DNA from: Kordia sp050633145
GTDB lineage: Bacteria > Bacteroidota > Bacteroidia > Flavobacteriales > Flavobacteriaceae
DNA: 64,000 nucleotides
Assembly: GCF_050633145.1 (NCBI RefSeq)
Contig: NZ_JBOEFY010000022.1
Location: forward strand, 1 to 64,000
Direction: 5' to 3'
The position numbers and the translations under genes are program-made. How positions within the stretch are numbered: position 1 is the stretch's first letter; every line of letters begins with the position of its first letter. The notes beneath the pieces are model-generated. The model worked only from the letters and a program-made list of their open reading frames with translations. It was not told where the DNA came from and did not search any database. Below, in pieces: positions 24,171-33,647 of this stretch.

Positions 24171-25274
24171 TTAAACTGCTTGTTTGTAAGCATTTGGAGT
24201 TTTTCCTGCAAATTGTTTAAAAACGGCATAGAATGTTGCTTTTGAACTAAATCCTGACTCAAAAGCAATTCCTAGCATGTTTAAATTGTCATAATCAGGA
24301 TCTTTTAAGAGTCGTTTTGCTTCTTCTACACGGTAATAATTTACAAACTGATTGAAGTTTTTGTTTGTATGTTGCTTAATGAGTTGTGAAAGATTTCGTT
24401 GCGGAATTCCGATCGATTGTGCAACATCGGATAATGATAAATCAGATTCTTTATATAATTTATCAGTTTCCATTAACGCAATTAATTGTTTGCTTTCTGC
24501 GCTTGCAGTTTCTTCTGAAATAGTATTTTCTCCTAAAGGTAATTCTATTTCACTTGCTGTCACAGATATTTTTGATTGTCGCAAGCCTGAAATTCCTATC
24601 CAAAAAATAAAAATTACATTTATGGAAGATAGTATTGGATACGTATAATCTTCAAAGAATTTATCTTCTTGAAAAATCTCTATAATCCATAAAAAATTGA
24701 ATATCAATACAAAATAAGCTACTTTTTTTGCCCAATTTAAGCGCTTTCCTGCCGTATTGGAATAGTATGCATTTACATTTTTATTATGCTTGTTTATATG
24801 TCGTATTGTCTTTATTACATAGTAGACAGAATATGGAAAAGAGAGTAGTATAAAAATTATTAAAGAAAGCTCAAAGAACACATTGTCTTCTATACCAACC
24901 TTTGTCGTTGTTGGTAATAAGAAAAGTATTGTCATAAGTACAAACTCAATAATTCCTGGTAAGATGATGATGAAGCTGTCTCTTTTAGAAAATTTCGTAT
25001 CTGTTATATGTCTTACATATAAGTAAAACAAAGGCAATGTTAGATAATAAAAATTTAACGGTAAAAATAATAAGGATGGATATTGGTCAATAATGTTTGA
25101 ATCTTCCAAAATAGTCTCAAGCAATTCAATACTAAATGCTATTAAGAAAGCGCCCAATAATAGTGTTGGTCTGTTCTTTTTATTTTCTATCATCAAATAC
25201 ACACCCAAAAATACTCCTTGTACTAAGCCAAGAAAGTCTACGAGACTGGTAATGTTGTAATTGATAGAATCCAA
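24171..25274 (-). CDS. Membrane-bound AraC-family transcriptional regulator
   Basis: 367 aa. The N-terminal two thirds hold about seven membrane segments (for example LGLVQGVFLGVYLMI and LLFLPLNFYYLTLPLFYLYV). The C-terminal AraC-type double helix-turn-helix spans about 275-365 (DVAQSIGIPQRNLSQLI, then ESGFSSKATFYAVFKQFAGKTPNAYK). This layout (7TM plus AraC) is common in Flavobacteriaceae and implies direct coupling of a membrane signal to transcription. The adjacent lipoprotein operon begins about 150 bp downstream on the same strand and is a possible target (inference). Confidence 0.87.
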   Translation of the reverse strand: MDSINYNITSLVDFLGLVQGVFLGVYLMIENKKNRPTLLLGAFLIAFSIELLETILEDSNIIDQYPSLLFLPLNFYYLTLPLFYLYVRHITDTKFSKRDSFIIILPGIIEFVLMTILFLLPTTTKVGIEDNVFFELSLIIFILLSFPYSVYYVIKTIRHINKHNKNVNAYYSNTAGKRLNWAKKVAYFVLIFNFLWIIEIFQEDKFFEDYTYPILSSINVIFIFWIGISGLRQSKISVTASEIELPLGENTISEETASAESKQLIALMETDKLYKESDLSLSDVAQSIGIPQRNLSQLIKQHTNKNFNQFVNYYRVEEAKRLLKDPDYDNLNMLGIAFESGFSSKATFYAVFKQFAGKTPNAYKQAV

Positions 25275-25293
25275 ATTATACTGTTAGCAAAAC

Positions 25294-27249
25294 TTAGTGA
25301 ATCACGATTTTTTTGGTAATTGTTTTACCTTGTGTTTTAATTCGTGCGAGATACATTCCCGAAGTCAAATTTAGATTAATTTTTGTAATTCCTGAAATTG
25401 GTTTTGAAAGTAATTTTCGTCCATCTAGAGAAACAATATCAATCGTAGCTTCTTCTTTTATTCCAACGATATTGATACTGTTTTTTGTGGGATTTGGATA
25501 TATTTTGATCGTTTCCGAAGTAAATTCTTCTGTTGATAATGGTTGCGACCACATAACGCCAGTTTGATTTCCCCAAATATGCTCTACTAATTCTGGATGA
25601 TCTATGAATGGATTTCTGTTGAATTGCCACGTATAGATTACATTGTTACGATTCATTTCAAAATCATCTGGCGGATCGTTTCTGTGCCAAGTCAATAAGG
25701 TTGCTAAGTCTCCTAATTGTCCTTCTACAGCAGGAAATCCATTTTCTATAGATAATCCGTTGTAACGAACAGCCAAGAATAATACACTTCGCGCAACATC
25801 GCCACGGAAGCTTCCCGCAGTTCCTGTTGGACCTGTATATTGTCCGTAATGTTGATTTCCTCGCGAACTGTTTTCTGGTCCGTCACTCGCGCGTAATGCA
25901 TGTCCGTCCGAATTTCCATGACGTAATGAATCGGCTCTTGTAATCCAAAATACGTCTCTTCCATCTGCAATATCATCTGCTTCTATACTTCCGTAACCTG
26001 CTAATGATCGTGGAAAAGTATGTTCTCTGTTCCAAGCTCCGGTACTATTTGAACCTGATTGTTGATCTAATTTTGCACGTCCTTGTTCCGTATATACCAA
26101 CCAAACCTGATTGCTATTTGCTGGATTTTGATCTGCTTCACGCAACATATCGTATACATCTGCATAAGTTTGCGCACGTACAGTGTTAACATCAGCAATG
26201 ATTGCTTGCATTGCATCGCGCAAAGCATCATCTGCCAAGCCATCCATTGTATTATAATAACCTGTTGGAGCTGTACTTGCAACCGTTCCAAATGTAGGAT
26301 TTAAAGGCGTTCCAAAAGGTGCTACTGTAAAGTCATCATCAACAGCACGAATTAAAACGGCATCATTTAAAATGATGTATTCTACAGAAAAGTTATCTAC
26401 TAAGTCAATAATGAGTTCTTCATCACCTTCGTCCAATGTATCGTCAACCAACGTTATCATGGTTGTTATTGAACTTTGTCCCGTAGGAATGGTTACCGTA
26501 GTTGTTCCTGTAAAATCGGAAGTATCAAAAGTTCCATTATCCAGCGTAAATGTTATGTCTAAATCTGAGATTACAGCAGTTTCCGTTGTGAATTCTATTG
26601 TAAAAGTTTCTCCCTCTGTATATTGATCGTTTGCTACATTGATAGAAATTCCGTTTAGTATTATTCCGCTTCCATCATTTAGTTGTCTTGGTGTTGGTGT
26701 ACCTGTAAAATAGCTTCCGTTGGTTTCGTTGCGTTGAATGGAGTCTGTATTGTTATTTCCGCCTTCGCTAATTTGTGTTGTTAAACCTAGTAAACTTAAC
26801 AAGCCTGTATCATCAGCTTCACCTGTATCGTATACAATTGCATCTATTAAATCGGTTGTTGTGGCTTGTGTTCCTTGCGGAAAATCGAAACTATTTGCTT
26901 GATATATTGCTACTGCATCTGCTCCATTTTGAATAACATTAGAACCTATTAAAAGTTGTGGTACAGGTGAAACTGTACTACTTCCAATCAATAGTAAACC
27001 ATTAACATCAGTTGTTTGTCCATCTAAATCTAATGCAAAATAACTACTATCATTTCCTGACGTAGATCCATTAAATAGTACTAAAACGTAGCCATCTAGC
27101 GAGAAGTTTGGAGTTTGAGATTTTAATTCGATGAATTCACCTGTGTCAGTTCCTGGCGTATCACAATCAATTTCATTTATCACAACAACTTGACTTAATG
27201 CAAACTGACTCATCAATAGCATTAAGAATATGGGAAATATATTCTTCAT
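25294..27249 (-). CDS. Secreted endonuclease I with T9SS sorting domain
   Basis: 651 aa from ATG 27249. A GTG at 27264 is also open, but it lies inside the promoter box. Order of domains: signal peptide; lamin-tail-like domain (VVINEIDCDTPG...FIELKS, about 20-170); Calx-beta-like segment (about 205-310); endonuclease I domain (about 325-560) with the catalytic NREHTFPRSLAG and GDVARSVLFLAVRYNG; T9SS C-terminal domain (IKIYPNPTKNSINIVG, SGMYLARIKTQG). It should degrade extracellular DNA for nutrient or phosphate supply (family knowledge). Confidence 0.87.
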   Translation of the reverse strand: MKNIFPIFLMLLMSQFALSQVVVINEIDCDTPGTDTGEFIELKSQTPNFSLDGYVLVLFNGSTSGNDSSYFALDLDGQTTDVNGLLLIGSSTVSPVPQLLIGSNVIQNGADAVAIYQANSFDFPQGTQATTTDLIDAIVYDTGEADDTGLLSLLGLTTQISEGGNNNTDSIQRNETNGSYFTGTPTPRQLNDGSGIILNGISINVANDQYTEGETFTIEFTTETAVISDLDITFTLDNGTFDTSDFTGTTTVTIPTGQSSITTMITLVDDTLDEGDEELIIDLVDNFSVEYIILNDAVLIRAVDDDFTVAPFGTPLNPTFGTVASTAPTGYYNTMDGLADDALRDAMQAIIADVNTVRAQTYADVYDMLREADQNPANSNQVWLVYTEQGRAKLDQQSGSNSTGAWNREHTFPRSLAGYGSIEADDIADGRDVFWITRADSLRHGNSDGHALRASDGPENSSRGNQHYGQYTGPTGTAGSFRGDVARSVLFLAVRYNGLSIENGFPAVEGQLGDLATLLTWHRNDPPDDFEMNRNNVIYTWQFNRNPFIDHPELVEHIWGNQTGVMWSQPLSTEEFTSETIKIYPNPTKNSINIVGIKEEATIDIVSLDGRKLLSKPISGITKINLNLTSGMYLARIKTQGKTITKKIVIH

Positions 27250-27263
27250 TATTCTACTTTTCA

Positions 27264-27271
27264 CAAAAGTA
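27264..27271 (-). promoter_or_regulatory. -7 promoter box (TACTTTTG)
   Basis: Exact TAnnTTTG on the minus strand, 14 bp before the endonuclease ATG. The 5' UTR would be only about 8 nt, and the alternative GTG start falls inside the box. Confidence 0.55.
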
Positions 27272-27353
27272 CAATATTAGAACTATTATAATATATTTTT
27301 AGATAGAATTAATTGTAAAGACAGCTAATCTTAATGTTTTGGAAATATGTTAA

Positions 27354-28352
27354 TTAACTACTTGTTTCGCCAATAGTGATTGTTGTATTGAGTATAATAT
27401 CACTTGCAGGAACGTTTTCTAGTTTTGATTGCAATCGCATCTGTAACATTTTTGCAGTTTGCTTTCCGATCTCTTTTGGATGTTGATCGATGTAGGATAT
27501 TTTTGGGTACGATAGGTCATTTTGTGAACTATTTACATAACCAATTAGAGAAACTTCTTTTCCTGGTGAGAACCCTAGTTTTTGAATAGCACTGTTGCAA
27601 AGTAAGGTAGCGTTGATATCGGCAGCTATAAAACCATCTATTTTGTTTTCTTTTAACGTTTCTTCAAGTGTTCGTCGAAGTTCTGTTAAGTCTTCGAAAG
27701 CTATTACTGTAGGGTTTTCCGTTTGCGATAAGTATCCTTCTTCTCGTAAACGTCCAACTATTAATGTTGGAATTGAAGATACGAAAGCAATGTTTTGACA
27801 GTTTTTATTTTTTAGATGATCGTATGCGCTAGTGATACTATCATAATCGTTTACATGTACAGTATCAAAGCCTAGTGGTTGCATTGGAATACGATCAAAT
27901 AATACCAAAGGAATTCCTTTTTGCTTGATGTTAATAATATGATCGAATGTTTTCTTTTTGTTGGTTTCTTCTGCAATACAAATTAAAATTCCGTCAACAT
28001 TTCCTCTTGAGAAATAATCTAAACATTCTTTTTCTCTTTCTAAGCTTTCATTACTTAAGAATGTAATGATATTGTATTTTGAAGCACTTACAAACTCGTC
28101 AATTCCTTTCAATACAGAAGCAAAAAAAGGATTTTCAATATTTGGCAAAACCACACCAATTTGCATGGTTTCTTGCTTTTGTAAGCGTACAGCAATGGGA
28201 TTTGGGGAATAGCCTCTTAGTTTGGCTAAGTTTTTTACACGCTCTTTCGTTTGTGCACTTATTTCTTCGCTATCGTTTAAAGATTTTGATACAGTTGATA
28301 CAGATATATTTAATTCTTTTGCTAATGATTTTAAAGAAACTACGTTTTTCAT
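27354..28352 (-). CDS. LacI-family transcriptional regulator
   Basis: 332 aa. The N-terminal helix-turn-helix is SLKSLAKELNISVSTVSKSL (7-26) with hinge ERVKNLAKLRGYSPNPIA, followed by a periplasmic-binding-protein-like sensor domain (IGVVLPNIENPFFASVLKG to the end). LacI-type regulators bind sugars or sugar phosphates. It lies directly beyond the end of the laminarin locus, next to the secreted sugar-binding protein, and so may respond to a glucan-derived sugar (inference). Confidence 0.9.
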   Translation of the reverse strand: MKNVVSLKSLAKELNISVSTVSKSLNDSEEISAQTKERVKNLAKLRGYSPNPIAVRLQKQETMQIGVVLPNIENPFFASVLKGIDEFVSASKYNIITFLSNESLEREKECLDYFSRGNVDGILICIAEETNKKKTFDHIINIKQKGIPLVLFDRIPMQPLGFDTVHVNDYDSITSAYDHLKNKNCQNIAFVSSIPTLIVGRLREEGYLSQTENPTVIAFEDLTELRRTLEETLKENKIDGFIAADINATLLCNSAIQKLGFSPGKEVSLIGYVNSSQNDLSYPKISYIDQHPKEIGKQTAKMLQMRLQSKLENVPASDIILNTTITIGETSS

Positions 28353-28410
28353 GTATCCTGTTTTATTTGTTAAGTGCCTATAAAAGTAATAATTTGAAGT
28401 ATAAAATATA

Positions 28411-28444
28411 AAAAAGTGTGTCTATTTTCATAAACACACTTTTT
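28411..28444. terminator. Bidirectional terminator-like hairpin
   Basis: AAAAAGTGTGT (28411-28421) and ACACACTTTTT (28434-28444) pair perfectly over 11 bp. It lies 18 bp after the stop of the T9SS sugar-binding protein gene. Confidence 0.85.
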
Positions 28445-28461
28445 CTACTTGCTATTAGTTA

Positions 28462-30048
28462 TTAGTTTTTAACTAATTTGACACTACTTTGTCCTTTGTC
28501 TGTACTAATCTTAGCAAAATATATTCCGCTTTGTAATGCAGTACCATCAATTGATGCTTGAATAGCTTTTGGCTCTAGAGCCATAACTTGTCTTCCTGCA
28601 ATATCAAATACTTGAATTGTATTGATTACTGTATCTTCCGTTACCACATTCCAAGAATCATTTGTTGGATTTGGATATGCTCTGAAAGATGATGTATTAA
28701 ATTCGTCAACACTTAATACTGTATTTTTGTGTAAATAGATATTGTCATACCATACATTAGTTAAGTTTGCTGTTGTAATTCCAATTTGAGCAATGTCACT
28801 TCTTGTAAGACTGTTAGCAACAACACCTCCTAAAGATGTAATATCAACATCAACAGAAACCCAAGTTCCTGCAACAATAGCTGGCATCGTTCCAGTATTA
28901 ATGTTTACTTCTAACGCAGAAGCTTCTCCACCTCCACCGGCAAAGTCAACTAATTTTACATTGAATACATCACCAACTAAATCAACATCATCCGTATAGA
29001 AATCGAAGTGTATATGTGTAAAGTCTGTTAAATTCTGTCTATTTGCAGAAAAGTCAATTCCTTGGCAAGGAATACCAGTATTCTTTTTAAACATGCTATT
29101 ACCTCCTATAGCTACTTCTGTTACTGCTACACCGCACCAACCTGCATCATAGGTACTTACTGCTATGTCTGCATAGGCATCACTATAAATAGAGACTACA
29201 TCTGCTGCTGCTCTATTTGGTGGTGTTGGAGCTGCTGTAGCTGGCCCGCTAATTACAAAAGATACTGTATATGTTTCTGTAACAGAACCATTTTGAGAAA
29301 CTACTACAACTGTTGCATCACCAGGAACTGCTGGTGCTTGGTTTATAGTTACACTCGTTGCAGCTGGGTCTGTAGATGTTGCTGAAGTAATTTGTGGTAC
29401 TACAACTGTCCCAGGTGCTAATTCAACTGTGTAATCTGTTGTTCCAGGACCAAATCCGCTTATTGTAGCTCCATCAACTTGTAAGTCACTTAAAGTTGCA
29501 TCGGAACCTGCTGCTGTTGGATTTTTCCAGAAATATAAGTTGTCTACATAAATTCCATCCGTAGATCCATTTCCTCCATCAAACTTAAATTGTATTGCAG
29601 AAGAAGTGTCTCCAGTAATTCCTGCGATTGGAATATCTACACTAATCCATGTACCTGAACCAGTATTTGTTATTGGATGTGCAATTTCTGGACCAGAACT
29701 AATTACAAAAACATTTGGGTTAAATGTTCCATCTATCCAGATATCAACGTGTAAAAATTCCATTGCTGAAATATTTTGAGTACTTCCGAATTGATTTCCT
29801 TGGTAGTTAAAGTTTGGATATGCTAGTACTAGGTTTCCTGTTCCTGGGTCAAAAGCAGTATTTGCAGTCCCAAATCCAGCCTGTCCCCAATTTGGGTTGT
29901 AGTTTGAACCTGCAACATCTGCATATGCACCACTAAAAATAGAGATTACATCTGCCGCATCTCTAGTTGGTGGATCGGTAGCATTGTCTGTTGGTTGTGC
30001 ATACGCTATGCATGCAAATAACAAAAATAAATACGTAATTTTTTTCAT
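28462..30048 (-). CDS. Secreted glucan-binding-like protein with T9SS sorting domain
   Basis: 528 aa from ATG 30048, which begins the signal peptide (MKKITYLFLLFACIAYAQ); 23 further open codons upstream are unlikely to be translated. Two related beta-sandwich modules start at ADVISIFSGAYADVAGS (about 33) and ADVVSIYSDAYADIAVS (about 284). A cadherin-like beta-sandwich lies between them (ATLSDLQVDGATISGFGPG). The C-terminus is a T9SS domain (FRAYPNPTNDSWNVV, LQSGIYFAKISTD). No catalytic motif is seen, so a carbohydrate-binding role is inferred. The same IFSDVFANV-type module occurs in the surface lipoprotein at 40931-42373. The upstream region carries a motif shared with susC. Confidence 0.75.
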   Translation of the reverse strand: MKKITYLFLLFACIAYAQPTDNATDPPTRDAADVISIFSGAYADVAGSNYNPNWGQAGFGTANTAFDPGTGNLVLAYPNFNYQGNQFGSTQNISAMEFLHVDIWIDGTFNPNVFVISSGPEIAHPITNTGSGTWISVDIPIAGITGDTSSAIQFKFDGGNGSTDGIYVDNLYFWKNPTAAGSDATLSDLQVDGATISGFGPGTTDYTVELAPGTVVVPQITSATSTDPAATSVTINQAPAVPGDATVVVVSQNGSVTETYTVSFVISGPATAAPTPPNRAAADVVSIYSDAYADIAVSTYDAGWCGVAVTEVAIGGNSMFKKNTGIPCQGIDFSANRQNLTDFTHIHFDFYTDDVDLVGDVFNVKLVDFAGGGGEASALEVNINTGTMPAIVAGTWVSVDVDITSLGGVVANSLTRSDIAQIGITTANLTNVWYDNIYLHKNTVLSVDEFNTSSFRAYPNPTNDSWNVVTEDTVINTIQVFDIAGRQVMALEPKAIQASIDGTALQSGIYFAKISTDKGQSSVKLVKN

Positions 30049-30180
30049 ATTAGTTATTTTTAATTTTGATGTGTTAGTTTTTGATTTATTAATTCCAATG
30101 AAAGTATTCAACATCAACTTTCGAGAGAAGTTTTAATTCTTTTTCAATATATATTGATATTTTTAAGAAAAAGCATTTAC

Positions 30181-30326
30181 CACTACAACAAAAAACATAC
30201 AGTTGTAAAAAAAAATGCAAAACTCAATAGAAACGGTACTTTAAAAGATATTCACTCAACTGTAATACAGCAATTTAAAATATAAAAAATTAGAATGTTG
30301 TGGTAATGTTGTAGTATTGTTGTAGT
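30181..30326 (-). promoter_or_regulatory. Candidate operator: three nonamers at 11-bp spacing
   Basis: On the plus strand TGTTGTGGT, TGTTGTAGT and TGTTGTAGT start at 30296, 30307 and 30318. A 20-bp core (30296-30315) is identical to 52521-52540 upstream of susC. CACTACAAC (30181-30189) and ACAAAAAACATAC (30188-30200) nearby also recur upstream of susC. It sits 248 bp before the T9SS sugar-binding protein gene. I see no gene in 30049-30362. Confidence 0.55.
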
Positions 30327-30362
30327 GTGCTTAGCCTTAATATTTACCTTTACAAGTATGTT

Positions 30363-31247
30363 TTAAAACTTTAACTCCTCTTCTTTATCCCAAAGTCCCC
30401 AATATGCACCAACATCACCTTCATCTCCTGTCTTCCATGATTCATCAAATGATGAAAAATAGAATATTTCTACCTCTTCTTCTTTGGCCCACTTTTGGGT
30501 ATTTATAAAATATTTTATTGCGTTTACATCAGATGGATATGCTCCTTCCAAACTTGTTCCTTTGTTAGGCCATCCTGTTTCTGTGATGATAACTTTTTTC
30601 CCGTTACCTGCTCGTTTTGCTCTATTGTACATATCTTTCATATATAATAGAGAATAATCTTGATCGCAACCTTCCCAAAAAGGATAGCAATTGGCTAAGA
30701 TTATATCACATGCTTCTGTAATTGCAGGGCGTTCAGTAAATTCATAATACGCATCAACGTAACCTACAGGAATTCCTTTGATTTCTTTTTTTGTATCATA
30801 AATAAATTTCAACAATTCTTCTTCAGTTAAATCGCCACGATACATAACTTCGTTTCCAACTGCTGCAATATCTACATAGCCACTTTTAGCAAGATTTACT
30901 AATCCTTCTATTTCAGCTTCATTTGTCTCAGGATCATTTCCTAACCAAGCGCCTACTAAAGTATTCATACCTAATTCCTTTGCTATTATAGGAATTAACT
31001 CATTACCTTCTGTACATGAAAATGATCGTACCCAATCTGTATAAGGTTTAATAATTTCTAGCCTACGCCTTATTTGTGCTTCCGAAAGCGTATCTCCAGG
31101 TTTTTGTCCTTCTTCATAAGGGCTAAAACATAGTCCGTGCATTCCTGCATTTAATGTGCGTCTCCATTGCGATTTTAAATCGACTAAAGATTGTCCCTCA
31201 AAATCTAAATCTGCTAGTGCAAAAAATTTTTCTTTTCTTAAAGACAT
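30363..31247 (-). CDS. Cytoplasmic GH17 beta-1,3-glucan hydrolase, copy A
   Basis: 294 aa TIM-barrel glycoside hydrolase of family 17. The acid/base is in AAVGNEV (E133) and the nucleophile in ITETGWP (E223); NCYPFWEG and FYFSSFDESWK are also typical. There is no signal peptide, so it should act in the cytoplasm on short beta-1,3-oligoglucosides imported by the neighbouring transporter. About 60% identical by eye to the adjacent copy B, 12 bp away, indicating tandem duplication. Last gene of the laminarin locus. Confidence 0.88.
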   Translation of the reverse strand: MSLRKEKFFALADLDFEGQSLVDLKSQWRRTLNAGMHGLCFSPYEEGQKPGDTLSEAQIRRRLEIIKPYTDWVRSFSCTEGNELIPIIAKELGMNTLVGAWLGNDPETNEAEIEGLVNLAKSGYVDIAAVGNEVMYRGDLTEEELLKFIYDTKKEIKGIPVGYVDAYYEFTERPAITEACDIILANCYPFWEGCDQDYSLLYMKDMYNRAKRAGNGKKVIITETGWPNKGTSLEGAYPSDVNAIKYFINTQKWAKEEEVEIFYFSSFDESWKTGDEGDVGAYWGLWDKEEELKF

Positions 31248-31259
31248 TTTCTTTGTTTG

Positions 31260-32168
31260 TTAAAATTTTAATTGTTCATGCTTATCCCAAAGTCCCCAGT
31301 ATGCACCAACCTCTCCTTCGTCTCCTACTTTCCATGACTCATCAAATGACGAGAAATAGAATACTTCTACGTTGTCTTTGTTTGCCCAAACTTGGGTGTT
31401 AATGAAATATTTTATAGCGTTTATCTCATTAGATTCCGCTCCTTTTAAACTACTTCCTTGACTTGGCCATCCAGTTTCTGTGATGATGACTTTTTTTCCT
31501 TGTGCTGCATCAGATGCTTGTCCAAACATTTGCTGCATGTGCGCTAAAGATCCATCTATGTGACAACCTTCCCAATACGGATAGCAGTTACTTAAAATAA
31601 CATCGCTAATTTCTACAAGTTGCGGATGCACAGAAAACTCGTAATATGCATCTACATATCCAACTTGAACGTTTGGCAATGCTTCTTTTACTCTTCTTAT
31701 ATATTCTAGAAGTTCTTCTAGAGTCAAATCGTTTCTATACAACACTTCATTTCCGACTGCTGCAATGTCTACGACTCCTTCATTTCCTAATTCTATTAAG
31801 GCTTCTATTTCCTTTTCATTTTCTTCTTTATCATCTCCTAACCAGGCGCCAACCATCGTTTTCATACCATGTTTTTTGGCGATACGTGGAATGTGTTCAT
31901 TTCCTTCAATACACGAGAAAGAGCGTATCCATTTTGAGTATGGTTTTAAAATTTTTACTCTTCTTTCTACTTGCTCTACACTTACGATATCACCAGGCTC
32001 TTGTCCATCTTCATACATGCTAAAGCAGATACCGTGCATTCCTTTTTTAAGTGTTGCTCTCCAAAGTTTTTTTAACTCCTCAATGGAATATTTTTCAAAA
32101 TCTATTCCTGAATGTTCGGTAAAGTTAATTCCTCCGTATAAGTGATACTCTTCGTCTCTATATGACAT
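31260..32168 (-). CDS. Cytoplasmic GH17 beta-1,3-glucan hydrolase, copy B
   Basis: 302 aa, same architecture as copy A: acid/base E141 in AAVGNEV, nucleophile E231 in ITETGWP, and FYFSSFDESWK near the C-terminus. It has a slightly longer N-terminus and no signal peptide. It lies between the MFS transporter and copy A in the same transcript. The two copies may prefer different chain lengths or branched oligosaccharides (inference). Confidence 0.88.
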   Translation of the reverse strand: MSYRDEEYHLYGGINFTEHSGIDFEKYSIEELKKLWRATLKKGMHGICFSMYEDGQEPGDIVSVEQVERRVKILKPYSKWIRSFSCIEGNEHIPRIAKKHGMKTMVGAWLGDDKEENEKEIEALIELGNEGVVDIAAVGNEVLYRNDLTLEELLEYIRRVKEALPNVQVGYVDAYYEFSVHPQLVEISDVILSNCYPYWEGCHIDGSLAHMQQMFGQASDAAQGKKVIITETGWPSQGSSLKGAESNEINAIKYFINTQVWANKDNVEVFYFSSFDESWKVGDEGEVGAYWGLWDKHEQLKF

Positions 32169-32195
32169 TTTTTAATTTTATTCTGATTGTTTGAT

Positions 32196-33632
32196 TTATA
32201 ATTCTCCTCTTCGTTTTACGAGCTCTTCTTTTATTTCCATAGCTCTTTCTTCATTTAAGCTGTAATCCCACATTACCCATATAGCAAGTCCTGCTGTAAG
32301 TACTGGTAATACAATATCAGTAATTCGCATTCCAATTAATGCTTCTGCTGTTTGTGTTGATGCAGATGAATCGTATCCTAGTAGGCTTAAAATAATTCCT
32401 GAGAATACTAATGCTAAACCTTGTCCAACTTTAATCATCCACCAATAGATGGCTCCAAATGTTCCTTCTTTACGCGGCATTCCATTTTCAAGTTCATCTA
32501 AATCGCAGACATCTGCAGTCATAGACATCATTAGTGTGAATAAACATCCCATTCCGAATGCCATTAATGGAATTGGTAAGAATAACATGTATGGATTTGT
32601 TGGATCGAATCCCCACCATTTTAATATGTATCCTAGCATTGAAATTGCCGTTGCTATGAGAAACGCTTTTCTTTTGCCGTATTTGTTTGCCATCATATTA
32701 ATGATTGGAATTGCAATAAATGCAGTGTAGGCAGCCGTAACTGCTGGGAATAATGCTACCCACCACTTGGAAGCTCCCCAATCACCATCGAACATATAGA
32801 AGTTGATAATAAATACTCCGAATTCTGCAACAATTTGAAATCCATTGAAGACTAAGAACGTTGCTAAACAAAGTTTTACAAAAGGTTTATTTTTCAATAC
32901 TAGTTTGATTCCATCAAAGATTTTACCCATGCTGTTCCATAGAGCTTTTGGTGTAATTTCTTCTCTACCTTCCATTTTACTTGAATCAATTCCTCTACAA
33001 AAAATTGCTGGTAAAATACCTAGAAGAATGATTACAAATCCTGCTATTAATGCTACTATTCGTACACCTTCTGGAATAGAATCAAAAAGTTCTTTATCTG
33101 GAATAAGCACATATAGAAAAGGTACTAACATCCATGCTATTTGACCAATTATGTTGGCAAAGCCCATTAACCGCGTACGTTCTTTATAATCGGATGTCAT
33201 TTCATATCCTAGTGCAATTAATGGTGTTGAAAATATAGTGTTACCAAATATCAATAAGATTGAAAAGATAAGTAAGTACCAAAAGTTGTATGATTCTGGG
33301 TCTACATCATGTACTTGCCATAATATGGTAAAGATGATTCCTGACAGAATGGCTCCTAAAAATATATAAGGTCTTCTTCTTCCATATCGTGAACTTGTGT
33401 TATCTGATATATATCCCATTACAGGATCTGTGATAGCATCAAATAGACGAGGAATTCCAACAATTAAACCTGCTAATACAGTATTCATTGCAAATCCTTC
33501 AGAAGATTTTAAGAAAACTACAAAAACACCTAGAATTCCAGGTATTAAGTTATTAATTAAGTGACCAGCTCCAAAGGCTGCTTTTTGACCAATTGGAACT
33601 CTATTTCTAGCTGCTTTTTCTACTGTTGGCAT
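32196..33632 (-). CDS. MFS sugar symporter (GPH type)
   Basis: 478 aa with 12 predicted membrane segments. Family marks include DPVMGYISDNTSSRYGRRRP near residue 70-90 (the MFS loop 2-3 motif in GPH form) and TADVCDLDELENG near 375-387, typical of glycoside-pentoside-hexuronide:cation symporters. It probably brings beta-glucan disaccharides or oligosaccharides from periplasm to cytoplasm, supplying the GH17 and phosphorylase enzymes encoded around it. Confidence 0.85.
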   Translation of the reverse strand: MPTVEKAARNRVPIGQKAAFGAGHLINNLIPGILGVFVVFLKSSEGFAMNTVLAGLIVGIPRLFDAITDPVMGYISDNTSSRYGRRRPYIFLGAILSGIIFTILWQVHDVDPESYNFWYLLIFSILLIFGNTIFSTPLIALGYEMTSDYKERTRLMGFANIIGQIAWMLVPFLYVLIPDKELFDSIPEGVRIVALIAGFVIILLGILPAIFCRGIDSSKMEGREEITPKALWNSMGKIFDGIKLVLKNKPFVKLCLATFLVFNGFQIVAEFGVFIINFYMFDGDWGASKWWVALFPAVTAAYTAFIAIPIINMMANKYGKRKAFLIATAISMLGYILKWWGFDPTNPYMLFLPIPLMAFGMGCLFTLMMSMTADVCDLDELENGMPRKEGTFGAIYWWMIKVGQGLALVFSGIILSLLGYDSSASTQTAEALIGMRITDIVLPVLTAGLAIWVMWDYSLNEERAMEIKEELVKRRGEL

Positions 33633-33647
33633 AATGATACGTTAGTT

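Noticed and set aside
31646..32145. Plus-strand ORFs of 125-126 codons opposite a GH17 gene
   Set aside because: Antisense frames to a clear glycoside hydrolase; composition shows no protein family.
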